Assembly: GCA_021464415.1 (NCBI GenBank) | Contig: CM038471.1 | Coordinates: 13,940,073-14,004,072 of the forward strand | Reading direction: 5' to 3' | DNA from: Lonicera japonica | Lineage: Eukaryota; Streptophyta; Magnoliopsida; Dipsacales; Caprifoliaceae | Length of the DNA: 64,000 nt | Shown here: positions 24,997 to 36,382 of the stretch, in pieces | Numbering within the stretch: the stretch's first letter is position 1 | Layout of the letters: every line of letters begins with the position of its first letter | Notes under the pieces: generated by a model | The model's database searches: none | Told to the model about the DNA's origin: nothing | The model's input: only the letters and a program-made list of their open reading frames with translations | Made by a program: the position numbers and the translations under genes

Positions 24997-27032
24997 TCTA
25001 GGTGGTGTCTCAAAATTCTGAAAAAGTGATTATAACGTTTAGATCTTTTATGCCTAAAAATCTTTCTAAAATCATGTATTTTTGTCCAAACCAATGGGTT
25101 ATATTTATAGAAAAATAAAGAGTCAAAATCCACTTTGGAAGTGTATGGGAATTTAATACCTTTTACACCGCTTTTCTGTTTTTCGACTTTTTACGACGTT
25201 CTTTGGTTTTTTTCTATTTTTCTCATTTTTCGTTGTTTTAAGTCTATTCAAACTCTAATTCGATCCAAATTTCAGAGGCAACCTATGAAACATGTTAGAT
25301 ATGTAAAAAACAAGTTTTATCATCTTTTTGTTTCGATGGAATGCAACAGGCTTCGCCAAAATTCAGTTAAAACACTTAAAATCAAGTTTGACTCAAAAGA
25401 CTTTTGATTTCAATTTTAATGCTCAACCACCACTTATATTTTGAATTTAACCATATAACCAACTTACCTTAGGTTCCTGAATTATGTACAGTGCATCTAG
25501 TTAATTCGGCGAGCTTTCGTTAATTATCGCATATTCAAATCCTCAATTCGACTCAAATAATTAACGAAAAAAAAATGCTTTTGGCATTGAAATTAAGGTA
25601 GCAAAAAATATAAACTCAACATAATTGCATTGAGGGGGATAATATTAGTTAAGAAAGAAAGTGTTTGAATGCAAAAAGAGTGTTTTGTGTAAAATGAACA
25701 CAACTTTCTTTTGTTCATTGTGATACAAATAAACAGCTAAACTTCATTTCTAGGTGTGCTTTTTTACAACGTGTTTTGAGAGCTCATTTTATGTCAAAGA
25801 GGGAAAGAACACTTTTGTTTTTAAAGATTTAAAACTCCAACACCTAGGGTTTTAATCAATTCACATATTAAATTTTTCTTCTTTAGATCCCAATCCATCA
25901 TTCTTGAAGTGTCAACCGAAGTAGCGAGCATGGTAATCACCGAATGGATAAGTCTGTGGAGCAGGAGGCGTTGTACATGTTGTTGTATATTTTGTCTATA
26001 AGCAGATCGAGCTTGCACAAGGTGTAATGTTGTGGCATTTATCGATATGACAGCGCTCGTGCCAAACTAGTTGAAGGATACAACGAAGGAGTGCATGACG
26101 AGTTTGAGGAGTAGATCAGTACGTGTAAGCATAATCTTACATCGTAAGTTCATGTTTGTGTCTGTATAATTCTCTCTTATTATAGTGGATTTTACGAAAA
26201 TCGCCTAAAAGGATTATCCCACATTTGTAGGGATACCTCTCTAGATTTTGGCATTGTGTGGTTGAATGCTTTGATATATATTTCCGCATCTTAGATATCT
26301 ACAACTACATCTAGACAACACCAAGCCGTTTTCAAAAAAGCAAAATTTAGATCTAGACCTAATATAGTGTTTTAGTTTTTATTTCTGCCGCATGCAAAGG
26401 CAAAATTGTTTTGGATAAGGATTTGAATAATGGACTTGTGTAAGCGGGCCAACAAATTACGGACTTTCAGGTTTATCACCTAACAGGCTAATCACAATAA
26501 TTAAAATTATGTTTTTGAAAATTAGGGTTATTGCATCCATCATCTTCCCGATGTAATTTTTTCACATTTGTGTTACAAGTCTCTAGTAGCTCACCCTAGA
26601 ATTTTTTTAGGCCAAATTGCATGACTTTGTAACAATATAACTCAACTTGGCGATATATGTTGTTCTTTCCTAGTTTGGACTAAAGACTGGGATCGTATGG
26701 CATCCTGAATAAGCATTCAAAAAACTCATCCATTCATTGTCCATTACAGAGTCCACCAATTTGTATATTCTTTCCACAAGGAAGCTATCTTTTGGGCAAG
26801 AGTCGTTGAGTCCAAGTATTTTTTTCAAAAAAAGTTAAACAAAAATTTTAAAAAAAATTAATTAAAAACAAACAAGAACATAAATTTTGTAAGGTTGGTT
26901 CTCCTAGCCTTTTTCACTTAATTGGTGTATGCCGAGCCTAAAGGAGGTTATTACTATCATTAAGCAAGAAGAGTAAGAAACTCGATTACACCAGAGAGAA
27001 GAAAGAGATTTTTATAGTTTATAGGCCCTAAC
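24997..27032. other. AT-rich intergenic sequence, no gene seen
   Basis: About 2 kb have no recognisable domain, LTR terminus or long inverted repeat. Homopolymer runs of A and T are frequent. The open frame at 25135-25407 is low-complexity and hydrophobic by composition and shows no homologous motif. Confidence 0.4.
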
Positions 27033-27175
27033 TGTTAGACCCTAAATAGTTGGGGTTGGAGTTGGCATGACTTGGTTGCACCATTGCCAAGGCATGTCCG
27101 GTAGAAATAAGGGGTGCAGGAATTTAGAGGCTTTCTGTGCGAGCAGTTAGGCTCTATTCGAGAAATCCAGCCAAG

Positions 27176-28731
27176 TGAAAGAGCAATTTTTTCGTCGCAA
27201 GAAAAACACTAATTCAAAAACCCTTATTTTACTACACTACATTAATAACATAGATAGCAGAAGTAAGGGATCGAATCCACAAGGAATGAAAGTCTAAAAT
27301 TTGTATTAATCTAATTTACTTATTACAATAAGAAAAATAATAATACATCGAAAAATAAAATTGCAAACTAGTCTAAAAAAATAAAAAATAAAAACTAATT
27401 CCTAAGATAGATGGATGAAATTCCAAATCCTCCTCTACTTCGAATTGCATCTGCTACAGAGAACCCTCCACAAACTCAAAACGTGGAAATTTCTTCCCTT
27501 CCTAACCTTCACAATACAACTTCAATGACGAGAATATTTATTCTTCCAAAAACACAAAAAAACACTAATTCAAAAACCCTTATTTTACTACACTACATTA
27601 ATAACGTAGATAGCGGAAGTAAGGGATCGAATCTACAAGGAATGAAAGTCTAGAATTTGTATTAATCTAATTTACTTATTACAATAAGAAAAATAATAAT
27701 ACATCGAAAAATAAAATTGCAAACTAGTCTAAAAAAAATAAAAAATAAAAACTAATTCCTAAAATAGATGGATGAAATTCCAAATCCTCCTCTACTTCGA
27801 ATTGCATCTGCTACAGAGAACCCTCCACAAACTCAAAATGTGGAAATTTCTTCCCTTCCTAACCTTCACAATACAACTTCAATGACGAGAATATTTGTTC
27901 TTCCAAAAACACAAATAGCCTCACCACCTAATATCGTACCACGAAAATCAAGGCTCGAAATCTTATTATGTTCTTCTGTATGTAAAGATTTATTTGTTCT
28001 TCCAAAAACACAAACAACCTAAACGAGGCTTCACATAATAAAAATTAGGAGTTTCCAGAACTCTCACCATGTTTCTATCAAGGAAAGATACATCTGCTAA
28101 AATCGCAGACAATCTCTCAAAAAAATCGCATAATGGGAGTTGGAAGTTTTGGTTAAATTTAAGGATTACTTTATTTTATGAAGAAGGATTCTATAAATAA
28201 GAGAAGAGTTTGAGTTTAATGAGGAAAAGAGTTGGAGTTCAATGAGGAAAATATGGAAAGAGGTTGAATAAGGATTGGATTGTAGAGGAGTAAGGAGCAA
28301 GAAATTAAATGGAGGCTACACATCTTATTTTCCGACATTGTGCACTGGCAGTAGGTTCAGGACTATTTTCGAAAAGGTAAACCTCTGAATTTAAGAAAAC
28401 TCAAAACACAAAAGTTGTAGGTCTTTGAATCTTCTTTCCATCCATATAAAGAATTTCAAAATCCGAGTTTTGAGCGAGAAGATATGATCAAAATACCGAA
28501 CTTCTGCATAACTTTCTCAAATATGATTCTTGTTCCGAAATTGCTTCAATTCGTTTCTTCTTGACTTCGAAACTTTATTCACTCAATTCAACTCTTTTTT
28601 GATCTTTTCTTCACTAACTCTATAATTATTATAATATACTAAAAATAAATAAATAAATAATTTTTACTACCTAAAACGAGTAAACAAAGTTAAGTAAGAG
28701 ATCTAAAATAGACACAAAATCATGCACAACA
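27176..28731 (-). mobile_element. TG...CA insertion (probable solo LTR) in the 5' LTR
   Basis: Comparison with the uninterrupted 3' LTR shows that the extra DNA lies between two copies of CCAAG (27171-27175 and 28732-28736). The inserted piece begins TG and ends CA, as LTRs do. It has no open coding region. Read on the minus strand it starts TGTTGTGCATG and contains 'ccttgtggattcgatccc' twice, a block I associate with the U5 region of Athila-type gypsy LTRs. That assignment is from memory and tentative. An internal segment is duplicated in tandem (27205-27914). Confidence 0.8.
27205..27914. repeat. 356-bp tandem duplication inside the insertion
   Basis: Two nearly identical copies, about 27205-27560 and 27561-27914, each start 'aacactaattc' and end 'cttccaaaaacac'. 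They are so similar that the same 40-codon reading appears twice at 27411 and 27768, which is a consequence of the duplication and not evidence of a gene. Confidence 0.92.
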
Positions 28732-28733
28732 CC

Positions 28734-29217
28734 AAGTGCGTGGGCACTTGGGTTGCAGCAACTTGTGACACCTGATGTGTACTGCTACCACTTTGGATAT
28801 TTCATTAAGTGGTATTATAGGGGGCTGGTGTAAGCTGTGGCATGCAGTCCCCATGCGGGCAAAGTGTGGGCGTCCGACACAGCACGTGGGTTACTAGAGT
28901 TGCATTGTGGGCTAATGTTGCCTAAGTCATGAGTGGCTCATGACTTGAATTTGTGGGAATTCGAGAAAAGACCGAAACTACGTCGTTTTGACGCATGGAT
29001 AGGCAACTGTGAAAACTAGCTACTTGTGGGTAGTTGGTTGTCTAAATTGAGACAAGGGAAACTCCCTTGCACATGCTTGGCACAGGACAAGGTAGTTTTG
29101 TGTGGACAAAACTACCTGGCAGTTGTGTGGGTTCTTGTGTTTGAATTTGGACAAGGCAGTTGTGTGAGTTCCTTGTGTTTAAATTAGACAAGGCAGTTTT
29201 GTGCAGACAAAACCACC
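28734..29217 (+). other. Cluster of GTGG-loop hairpins in the LTR
   Basis: Perfect or near-perfect stems occur at 28734-28749 (6-bp stem, GTGG loop), 28924-28946 (10-bp stem, TGG loop), 29053-29069 (7-bp stem), and 29091-29116 (11-bp stem, GTGG loop). A decayed copy of the last lies at 29192-29217. All recur in the 3' LTR. They lie in the presumed R-U5 region and could fold in RNA. Confidence 0.7.
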
Positions 29218-29525
29218 TTGCAGTTGTGTTGGTTTCTTTGTGTTTGAATTCGAATTTCCCTAGGCAGTTGGGGTTGTCAACTGCATGCATGCATATAATT
29301 GTTGTCTCAGCCAAGTGTGATGGCTGGTTAGACAAATGTGAGATTTGTGTATTCCTTTGTAAAACTATTGAGGCAATAGAGAAAAGGTTTGGGAGTGTTG
29401 TCCCTGTAATTTGCTTGTCCCTATATTCTGAATTGTGTGTGTTTGTATTTCTTGGTTGTTTGTGGAAACAATGTAATCACTTGGTAAGCCTCTAACAAAA
29501 AAAAGAGAGTTACCCTGTGACAATT

Positions 29526-29537
29526 TGGTATCAGAGG
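29526..29537 (+). other. Primer binding site of the chromovirus (tRNA-iMet)
   Basis: TGGTATCAGAGG lies three bases after the LTR end at 29522. It matches the plant initiator methionine tRNA 3' end and marks the start of minus-strand DNA synthesis. Confidence 0.9.
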
Positions 29538-29582
29538 CAGATTTGGCTTCGAAATTTGTGAGATCCTTATTTGACAGTATTC

Positions 29583-30911
29583 ATGGCTGGTGGAACAGCG
29601 GAAATTCGTGAACGTGTGACTCGCTTGGAAGAACTCGTGGGTGTTCCTCCTACGGGGGAGGAAACCAATCCAACTCTGCTTGTTGGCATGGAAGAAATCT
29701 GGTCTGAATTGCAGTCCCTTCGTGTTATGCTAGAGAACCACGTCAAAGATACCGGGTAACAAAATGACTCAGTTATTGCTAATGTGAAGGCTCTTGCGGA
29801 CGATCATAAGGCCAGGCTTTCCAAACTCGATGCAGAACTTAGAATCCTGAAAATGGCAGTCCATTCCTCTGGCGGTGCGTCTGGGTCAGATGCGTTCGCC
29901 TTCAAAACGAAAGTCCCTGAACCAAAGCCCTTTTCTGGCGGCAAAAATGCAAAGGAATTAGAAAATTTCTTGTGGGATATGTCTCACTACTTCAAGGCAG
30001 TTCGTACACCAGATGCCGAGAAGGTTGATCTTACAAGCATGTTCCTTTCGGGAGATGCGAAGTTATGGTGGCGCACTCGGTATGAGGATGAATCTCGTCC
30101 TCAAATTCAGACTTGGGAAGCAATGATGAAAGAATTGAGGGAGCAGTTCCTTCCTACCAATACTGTATGGTAGGCCCGTGATAATCTCCACCAGTTAAAG
30201 CAAACTGGTACTGTTCGTGAGTATGTGAAATAATTCTCGTCCTTGATGTTGGACATTAAGAACATGTCTGATGATGACAAAATGTTCAACTTTATGAAAG
30301 GACTGCAGAATTGGGCACAAACTAAACTGCGGAGGCAAGGTGTCAAAGACTTGCCCGCAGCCATGGCTGTGGCAAATGCGCTGGTCGATTACAAATCTAA
30401 TGCAGCCCCAACAGAGAAGGACAAAGGGAAAGGCAGGGAGGGGTCGAAGAACAATAAGTGGAAGAACAAAAAGAAAGGCCATAATGAAGGTTCCACTTCA
30501 AATGTTTCACAGACCCAGCATGAAAAACCCGCAGCGTCCAAGAGGGGAGGGTGTTTCATTTGTGATGGCCCGCACATGGCCAAGAATTGTACCAAGAAGG
30601 AAAAAGTTAATGCTATGGTGGTGGAAGAGGGAAGCCATTCTGGAAATGAACCAACTCGCGTCAACCCGCTGCAACTCCTCAATGTGATTCAGAGGGAAGT
30701 GCAGCCTGCGACTGTGAATGGGTTGATGTATGTTCAGGTGTTGCTGAATAATGTGACTATTTGTGCGATGGTTGACACAAGTGTCACGCACAACTTCGTT
30801 TCAGACCGAGAAGTGCAGAGATTGGGCTTTTCATTAGTTGATGATGGCAGCAGAATCAAAGCAGTGAACTCGGATGCGAGTTTGGTGGCGTTACAAGAGA
30901 TGTGTCATTGA
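29583..30911 (+). pseudogene. Chromovirus gag (capsid, nucleocapsid) and protease start
   Basis: The frame opens with ATG at 29583 and stays in one phase to 30911, broken by three in-frame stops (29757, 30171, 30231). A coiled-coil-like start ('RVTRLEELVG') leads into the capsid ('PEPKPFSGGKNAKELENFL', 'LTSMFLSGDAKLWWRTR', 'WEAMMKELREQFLP'). A lysine-rich linker and one zinc knuckle follow ('CFICDGPHMAKNC', a C-x2-C-x3-H-x4-C form near 30550). The downstream 'AMVDTSVTHNFVS' near 30765 is the aspartic protease site with the usual glycine of D-T/S-G replaced by serine. Gag would coat the genomic RNA and the protease would process the polyprotein. This copy can make neither. Confidence 0.93.
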
Positions 30912-31500
30912 AAGTGGGTAATTGGTGTGGTCGTTACAGTTTCATGGCTGTGCCTTTGGATGATTTTCAAGTCATACTCGGCTTGGAATTCTTCCTTAAG
31001 GCGCAAGTTTCAGTTATGTCGCACTTGCAAGGATTATTCATCATGGATATGCCAAATCCGTGTTTTGTTCCATTGTCGAGGACCTGAAGCCAGACAGAAA
31101 TGTGTTATGCCTTGCAATTGAAAAGTGGTCTGAGAAAAGGGGAAATGACATACTTGGCAATGATCTTTGAGGAAGAGGAATCCGTGGGTTTGCAAGTGCC
31201 AGAATCTGTTGCAGAGTTGCTGAAAGAGTTCAAGGATGTGATGCTTGATGAACTCCCGTCGAAATTGCCTCCAAGGAAGGAGATTGATCATGCCATCGAA
31301 TTGGTGCCTGGTGCAAAACCGCCAACACAAGCCCCATATCGTATGGCCCCGACTGAGTTAGCTGAGTTACGGAAACAGTTGGATGAGATGTTGAAGGCTA
31401 GGTTTATCAGGCCTTCGAAGGCGCTTTATGGTGCCCCTGTTCTTTTTAAAAAAAAAGGATGGTTCACTCAGAATGTGTGTGGACTATCGGGCCTTGAATA
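30902..31500 (+). pseudogene. Protease end and RT amino-terminal region
   Basis: After a frame change at about 30905 the protease continues ('VPLDDFQVILGLEFFLKA' near 30950; the ILG motif is intact). Another change leads to the RT entry region: 'LPSKLPPRKEIDHAIELVPG', 'APYRMAPTELAELRKQLDEM' and '[18 protein letters not shown]' (31250-31460). The first RT block then shifts frame inside an A9 run near 31450. These are standard gypsy protease-to-RT landmarks. Confidence 0.9.
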
Positions 31501-32140
31501 AGGTCACCATTCGAAACAATTATCCAGTGCCGATTCAGGATGAATTGTTTGATCGTTTGAGGAAAGTCAAATTCTTCACCAAAATGGATCTGTGATCAGG
31601 GTATTATCAGGTCAGAATTGCTGAAGGGGCGAGTCGAAAACTGCTTGTATAACAAAGTATGGCTCTTATGAGTATCTAGTTATGCCTTTCGGCTTGACAA
31701 ATGCACCTGCTACTTTTTGTACGTTGATGAACAATTTGTTTAGGGAGTACCTTGATGATTTCATGGTGATATATTTGGATGATATTGTGGTATATAGTCG
31801 AACTCTTGAGGAGCATGTTGAGCACCTCAGGTTGGCCTTAAAGAAACTAAGGGAGGCAAAATTGTACTTAAAATTGCAAAAGTGTGAGTTTGGCCAGAAG
31901 GAAATCATGTTCCTTGGCCATATAATTTCTGAGGGTAGCGTGCGGATGGACCCAAAGAAAATCTAGGCTATTGTGGAATGGCCTGCTCCCAAAAAGGTCA
32001 CAGAACTTAGGAGTTTTCTTGGTTTGACTAATTACTATCGAAAGTTTGTGAAGGGGTATTCTAAGAAATGTTCATGTTTGACCGATTTGTTGAAGAAGGA
32101 TAGGCCTTGGATTTGGTCGCCTGAATGCTAGGAGGCATTC
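31500..32140 (+). pseudogene. Chromovirus reverse transcriptase
   Basis: The RT motifs are '[10 protein letters not shown]' (31478), 'FFTKMDL' followed by a stop (31593), '[12 protein letters not shown]' (31682) and the catalytic 'YLDDIVVYS' at 31772. They are followed by 'EFLGHIIS'-type and '[19 protein letters not shown]' blocks (31905-32060). RT copies the element RNA into DNA inside virus-like particles. A compensating frameshift near 31625 restores the first phase. Stops at 31964 and near 32128 break it again. The YxDD site is intact, so decay is outside the active centre. Confidence 0.93.
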
Positions 32141-32642
32141 GATAAATTGAAGGCGGTAGTGACTACTAGTCCCATACTTCGTTTGCCTGATTTTGACTTG
32201 CCTTTTGAAGTCCATACAGATGCATCGGACTTTGCAATTGGGGGTGTTCTTGTGCAGGCAGATCATCCCATGGCTTTTGAAAGCAGGAAATTAAGTGATA
32301 CCGAGAGGCGGTATTCAGTTCATGAAAAAGGAGATGATAGCTGTCGTTCATTGTGTTCATACATGGCGGCACTACTTGTTGGGTAGACATTTTCTTGTGT
32401 TTACTGATAATGTTGTTACTAGTTGCTTTAATTCTATGAAGAAACTAACCCCTAAACAGGCAAGATGGAATGACTTCATGGCTCAGTTCCATTATACATT
32501 GCAATATAAACCAGGGAGTGTGAATCAGGTTGCTGATGCTCTTAGCCATATGCTAGCGGTGGTTGAGAATGCAGAGTGCAGTACTGTAGCGGACGTGAGA
32601 GTTACAGCGGTTTCACAGGTTACAGGTGACATATTGCAGTAG
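32141..32642 (+). pseudogene. Chromovirus RNase H and tether
   Basis: RNase H begins 'LPFEVHTDASDFAIGGVLVQ' (32200-32260), giving the first catalytic aspartate in TDAS. After a frameshift near 32330 it continues 'KEMIAVVHCVHTWRHYLLGR', 'FTDNVV' and 'ARWNDFMAQFHYTLQYKPG', then 'VADALSHM' (32330-32560). It would remove the RNA template after first-strand synthesis. A stop lies at 32640. Confidence 0.92.
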
Positions 32643-33733
32643 ATCAGAGAGAAGACTGATCTTGATCCGATTACCAGTCAATTAATGAGACAGGTGCAGG
32701 ATGGTTTGATCCGAAGATTTTGGGTCGAGGATGCGTTCTTTATGCAAAATGGCACAGACCGTATGTGCCAAAGACGGGTGGGTTACGGCAGGTTTTGCTG
32801 AAAGAGGCTCACGATGCCCTTTATGCAGGTCATCTGGGGCAAGAACGCACACTTGCTCTTATTTATGAGAGTTATTATTGGCCCCGTATGGAAGCAGATG
32901 TTGAACTATATGTTAAAACTTGTCTTGTTTGCCAGCAGGATAAGACGGAGAGAAAGAAAACAACAGGTACTTTGGAACCCCTCTCAATTCCAACCAGGCC
33001 TTGGGAGAGTGTTTCAATGGACTTCATCAACGGCTTGCCAAAGGTGAAGGATTTCGTGTCCATAATGGTGGTTGTGGACAGGTTCTTAAAGTATGTTACA
33101 TTCATTCTTGCTCCAAAAGTGTGTTCCGTTGAGGTTGCAGCAGATTTGTTCTTTAGGCATGTGGTCAAATTCTGGGGGTTACCGCTGGATATCGTTAGTG
33201 ACAGGGATGCACGGTTTACAGGACGGTTCTGGACTGCGCTATTTGAGATGTTGGGTTCTCAATTGAAATTTTCCACAAAAAATCATCCTCAAATCGATGG
33301 GCAGACAGAACGTGTTAATGCTCTGCTCGAGGAGTACTTGCGGCATTATGTGACCGCAAATCAGTCAAACTGGATTGATTTACTTGATGTGGCACAGTTC
33401 AGTTACAATTTGCATCAAAGTTCTTCTACAGGTCAGAGTCCGTTCGAGTTGGCTACGGGCCAGCAGCCACTCACTTCGCATGAAGTGGCCAAACAGAAAT
33501 CTCAGGGTCGTTGTCCTGCAGCCTATCATTATGCTCGTGAAAAGCAAGAGAGGGCTGAGGAGGCCAAAGATGTGTTGGCTAAATCAGTGCAACGGATGAA
33601 AAAATGGGCAGATGAAAGTAGAAGGCCAGTTGAGTTTGATGTGGGTGACCGAGTGATGCTGAAGTTGACTCCACAAGGTTTGGAAAAAGGTTTGCCGGAA
33701 AACCGCTCACAAAGGGTTGATCCAGCGATATGA
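32643..33733 (+). pseudogene. Chromovirus integrase
   Basis: The longest open piece (32720-33733) holds the HHCC zinc finger ('HDALYAGH' and 'CLVC', near residues 31-71 of that piece). The catalytic core has 'VSMDFINGLP', 'VSDRDARF' and 'GQTERVNALLEEYL'. The spacing between the second D and E is 35 residues, the canonical D,D-35-E. A GKGY-like, basic C-terminal part with 'FDVGDRVMLKL' follows before the frame is lost at 33733. All catalytic residues are present. Integrase would insert the cDNA with a 5-bp stagger, matching the CTAAC duplication. Confidence 0.95.
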
Positions 33734-34121
33734 TGGTCCATTCGAGATCACAAGAAAATTGGAAGGTTGGCTTATCGCCTTGATTTGCCAACCCAACTCA
33801 AACTCCATCCAGTCTTTCATGTTAGTTTTTTGAATAAGTATGTTGAGGATACAAACGATCCTAGTAGGGGTGCAAGGACACGGGCTCCTCCAACAATCAG
33901 AAAACAGTACACCGAGGTTGCTGAGGCAATCCTAGATTACAGAACTGAGGGTCAGAGTAGGAAGAATCGAAGAACTTACTACTTGATAAAGTGGAAAGGA
34001 AAGGCACCGGAAGAGGCAACTTGGGAGAAGGACACACAGCTTTGGCAGTTTGAAAACTTGATCCACCGTTACTTAGACTCAATCTTGACGAGGACGTCGA
34101 AGAAATCTAGTGGGGGTGGCT
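33734..34121 (+). pseudogene. Integrase tail with chromodomain
   Basis: After a frameshift the reading continues 'AYRLDLPTQLKLHPVFHVSF' (33770-33830). Next is a chromodomain, 'AEAILDYRTEGQ', 'YYLIKWKGKAPEEATWEKDT' and 'LWQFENLIHRYL' (33915-34075). Chromodomains steer integration toward particular chromatin and define chromoviruses. The aromatic positions (Y, W, W) are mostly present. The coding end and the polypurine tract (34110-34121) are next to each other. Confidence 0.93.
34108..34121 (+). other. Polypurine tract of the chromovirus
   Basis: TAGTGGGGGTGGCT immediately precedes the 3' LTR start at 34122. It is the expected site for plus-strand priming. Confidence 0.75.
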
Positions 34122-35048
34122 TGTTAGACCCTAAATAGTTGGGGTTGGAGTTGGCATGACTTGGTTGCACCATTGCTAAGGCATGTCCGGTATAAATAAG
34201 GGTGCAGGAATTTAGAGGCTTTCTGTGCGGGCAATTAGGCTCTATTTGAGAAATCCAGCCAAGTGCGTGGGCACTTGAGTTGCAGCAACTTGTGACACCT
34301 AATGTGTACTGCTACCACTTTGGATATTTCATTAAATGGTATTATAGGGGGCTGGTGTAAGCTGTGGCATGCAGTCCCCATGCGGGCAAAGTGTGGGCGT
34401 CCGACACAGCACGTGGGTTACTAGAGTTGGCATTATGGGCTAATGTTGCCTAAGTCATGAGTGGCTCATGACTTGAATTTGTGGGAATTCGAGAAAAGAC
34501 CGAAACTACGTCGTTTTGACGCATGGATAGGCAGCTGTGAAAACTAGCTACTTGTGGGCAGTTGGTTGTCTAAATTGAGACAAGGGAAACTCCCTTGCAC
34601 ATGCTTGGCACAGGACAAGGTAGTTTTGTGTGGACAAAACTACCTGGCAGTTGTGTGGGTTCTTGTGTTTGAATTTGGACAAGGCAGTTGTGTGGGTTCC
34701 TTGTGTTTGAATTAGACAAGGCAATTTTGTGCAAACAAAACCACCTTGCAGTTGTGTTTGTTTCTTTGTGTTTGAATTCAAATTTCCCTAGGCAGTTGGG
34801 GTTGTCAACTGCATGCATGCATATAATTGTTGTCTCAGCCAAGTGTGATGGCTGGTTAGACAAATGTGAGATTTGTGTATTCCTTTGTAAAACTATTGAG
34901 GCAATAGAGAAAAGGTTTGGGAGTGTTGTCCCTGTAATTTGCTTGTCCCTATATTTTGAATTGTGTGTGTTTGTATTTGCTGGTTGTTTGTGGAAACAAC
35001 GCAATCACTTGGTAAGCCGCTAACGAAAAAAAGAGTTACCCCGTGACA
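34122..35048 (+). mobile_element. 3' LTR of the chromovirus
   Basis: This 927-bp LTR begins TGTTAGACCC and ends CCGTGACA. It is uninterrupted and shows the ancestral organisation of the 5' copy. TATAAATA lies at 34191. The hairpin cluster is conserved. The target duplication CTAAC follows at 35049. Confidence 0.95.
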
Positions 35049-35053
35049 CTAAC

Positions 35054-35850
35054 CATTACGTACACATGCAATTCAAATAACCAATTTCTAAAATAAGGGA
35101 AATGGTTTAAATGATGCACATGTCTTACGGTTTATCTGTTCGAAAAGTGGAACCGTTTATTAGTGCCGTTGGTCCCTTTCGGGTCCGCTTGAAAACTGAA
35201 CTTTGTCGTATTTAAGGCCTAGAATCATATAATATTTCTCAAAATTAAACTCTTATGAAAATAATAGGCCCCTAATATACAAAAATTATTGGAACAAGGG
35301 CTTTATATAATCGCCACCCTTAGGATTGGCACTAGCAATCGAACCAAAATTCCATTGAGCATGATGGTCCCAAGCTTCACCAATAAATAAACTTGAAGAC
35401 TTTTCACTATAGAAATAGACATTGTAACCAATTCAAAATTTTATTAGAAGTAAAAGATTTTATTTTTCCAATTTTAATGGATAAACTCCAATGTGAATAT
35501 GACAATTCAAATTTATACTGCTTACTATTAAAACCAAGTCATTATCATCTTTAATATAAGTAAATGCACTGAACAAAGACACATTGGGTGTAAATTAAAA
35601 TTCTCAAAATTCAAACTCGGATAAAACAGACATGATTCCAACCTTTAATCCACTAAGCCTAGTGTTCCAAGTGGTTAAAATTTATGGAGTAAAGAAAGAT
35701 ATAGTGAATTAAATGACTATGTTATTAAACTAAGAAGCGTTTAATTTGTTTTTATTATTATTACTTTCGCGCACTCCAACTAATCTTTCTTCGCAACTTA
35801 AACCACGTTCAAAGAATACTTTTGCAATGGCTGGAGTTCAATTTGGAGAA
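35054..35850. other. AT-rich sequence, no gene seen
   Basis: Non-coding by inspection on both strands. No LTR terminus, primer site or inverted repeat stands out. Confidence 0.45.
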
Positions 35851-35855
35851 CTAGG

Positions 35856-36382
35856 TAGCCTGTCAACGAATCGGATTTGAATTAAATTAAGGTGAATCTA
35901 AATTCATATTTGAAAAAGTTTTCGAATCAGATCATATAACGGATTAACAAAATATCAACCCATATTCAAATTTATACGGATTGGATTATATCTGGTCCAT
36001 TTAAAATTTTAATTATATAATAATCAGTTTGTAAATATATAAAAAATAATAAAATTAATATAAAAGTTAAACTTAATAACAGTCAAATTTATTCTCTCAT
36101 TGTAAAAAGAAACATATTTAATATTTTTTGGGTTATATTTATTTTTTATGAGTGTATTAATAATAATGTGATAAATATAAATAATAATAAATTTAAGCTT
36201 AAATGTGTATCTTGGATTGGATCATATTAAAAACAAATTTAATCTATATAAATCTATATTCAATTTATTAATCAAATGCCTAACAAATTTATAACAAATT
36301 TGAATATACGGATTATAAATAACAATTTTTAACTGACTAAATGAATCAGATTCGAGTTCAAATTTAATTTATTGACAGACTT
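35856..36382. mobile_element. Candidate inverted-repeat (hAT-like) MITE
   Basis: The left side 'gcctgtcaacgaatcgg' (35857) and the right side ending 'tttattgacagac' (36380) are imperfect inverted repeats over roughly 30 bp. The interior is very AT-rich with repeated 'ggatt' motifs. CTGTCAA-type ends occur in hAT-derived MITEs. No 8-bp target duplication is evident, so the boundaries are uncertain. Confidence 0.4.

Larger units (their letters stand above)
27033..29522 (+). mobile_element. 5' LTR of the chromovirus (contains an insertion)
   Basis: The 5' LTR is 2,490 bp only because of an insertion at 27176-28731; the native part is about 930 bp and collinear with 34122-35048. By hand I count roughly 30 differences, mostly transitions. 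The TATA-like box TATAAATA in the 3' LTR (34191) is TAGAAATA here (27102), so promoter function in this copy is doubtful. The box lies only about 70 bp from the LTR start, implying a very short U3 and a long transcribed R-U5. Several GTGG-loop hairpins lie downstream. Confidence 0.92.
27028..35053 (+). mobile_element. Complete Ty3/gypsy chromovirus with CTAAC target duplications
   Basis: The element proper is 27033-35048. It is flanked by identical pentamers CTAAC (27028-27032 and 35049-35053). Both LTRs begin TGTTAGACCC and end GTGACA. In order it holds 5' LTR, primer site, gag with zinc knuckle, protease, RT, RNase H, integrase, chromodomain, polypurine tract and 3' LTR. This is the gypsy order, and the chromodomain places it among chromoviruses; the 'HVSFLNKY' lead-in suggests Galadriel or a relative, not certain. 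Several in-frame stops and frameshifts disable gag and pol. Without the 1.56-kb insertion in the 5' LTR, the element would be about 6.5 kb. Confidence 0.95.

Noticed and set aside
27411..28022. Two near-identical 80-codon frames as a gene pair
   Set aside because: They are copies of a 356-bp non-coding tandem duplication within an LTR-like insertion.
30107..30791. Minus-strand frames over the chromovirus gag
   Set aside because: They are antisense shadows of the gag reading frame.
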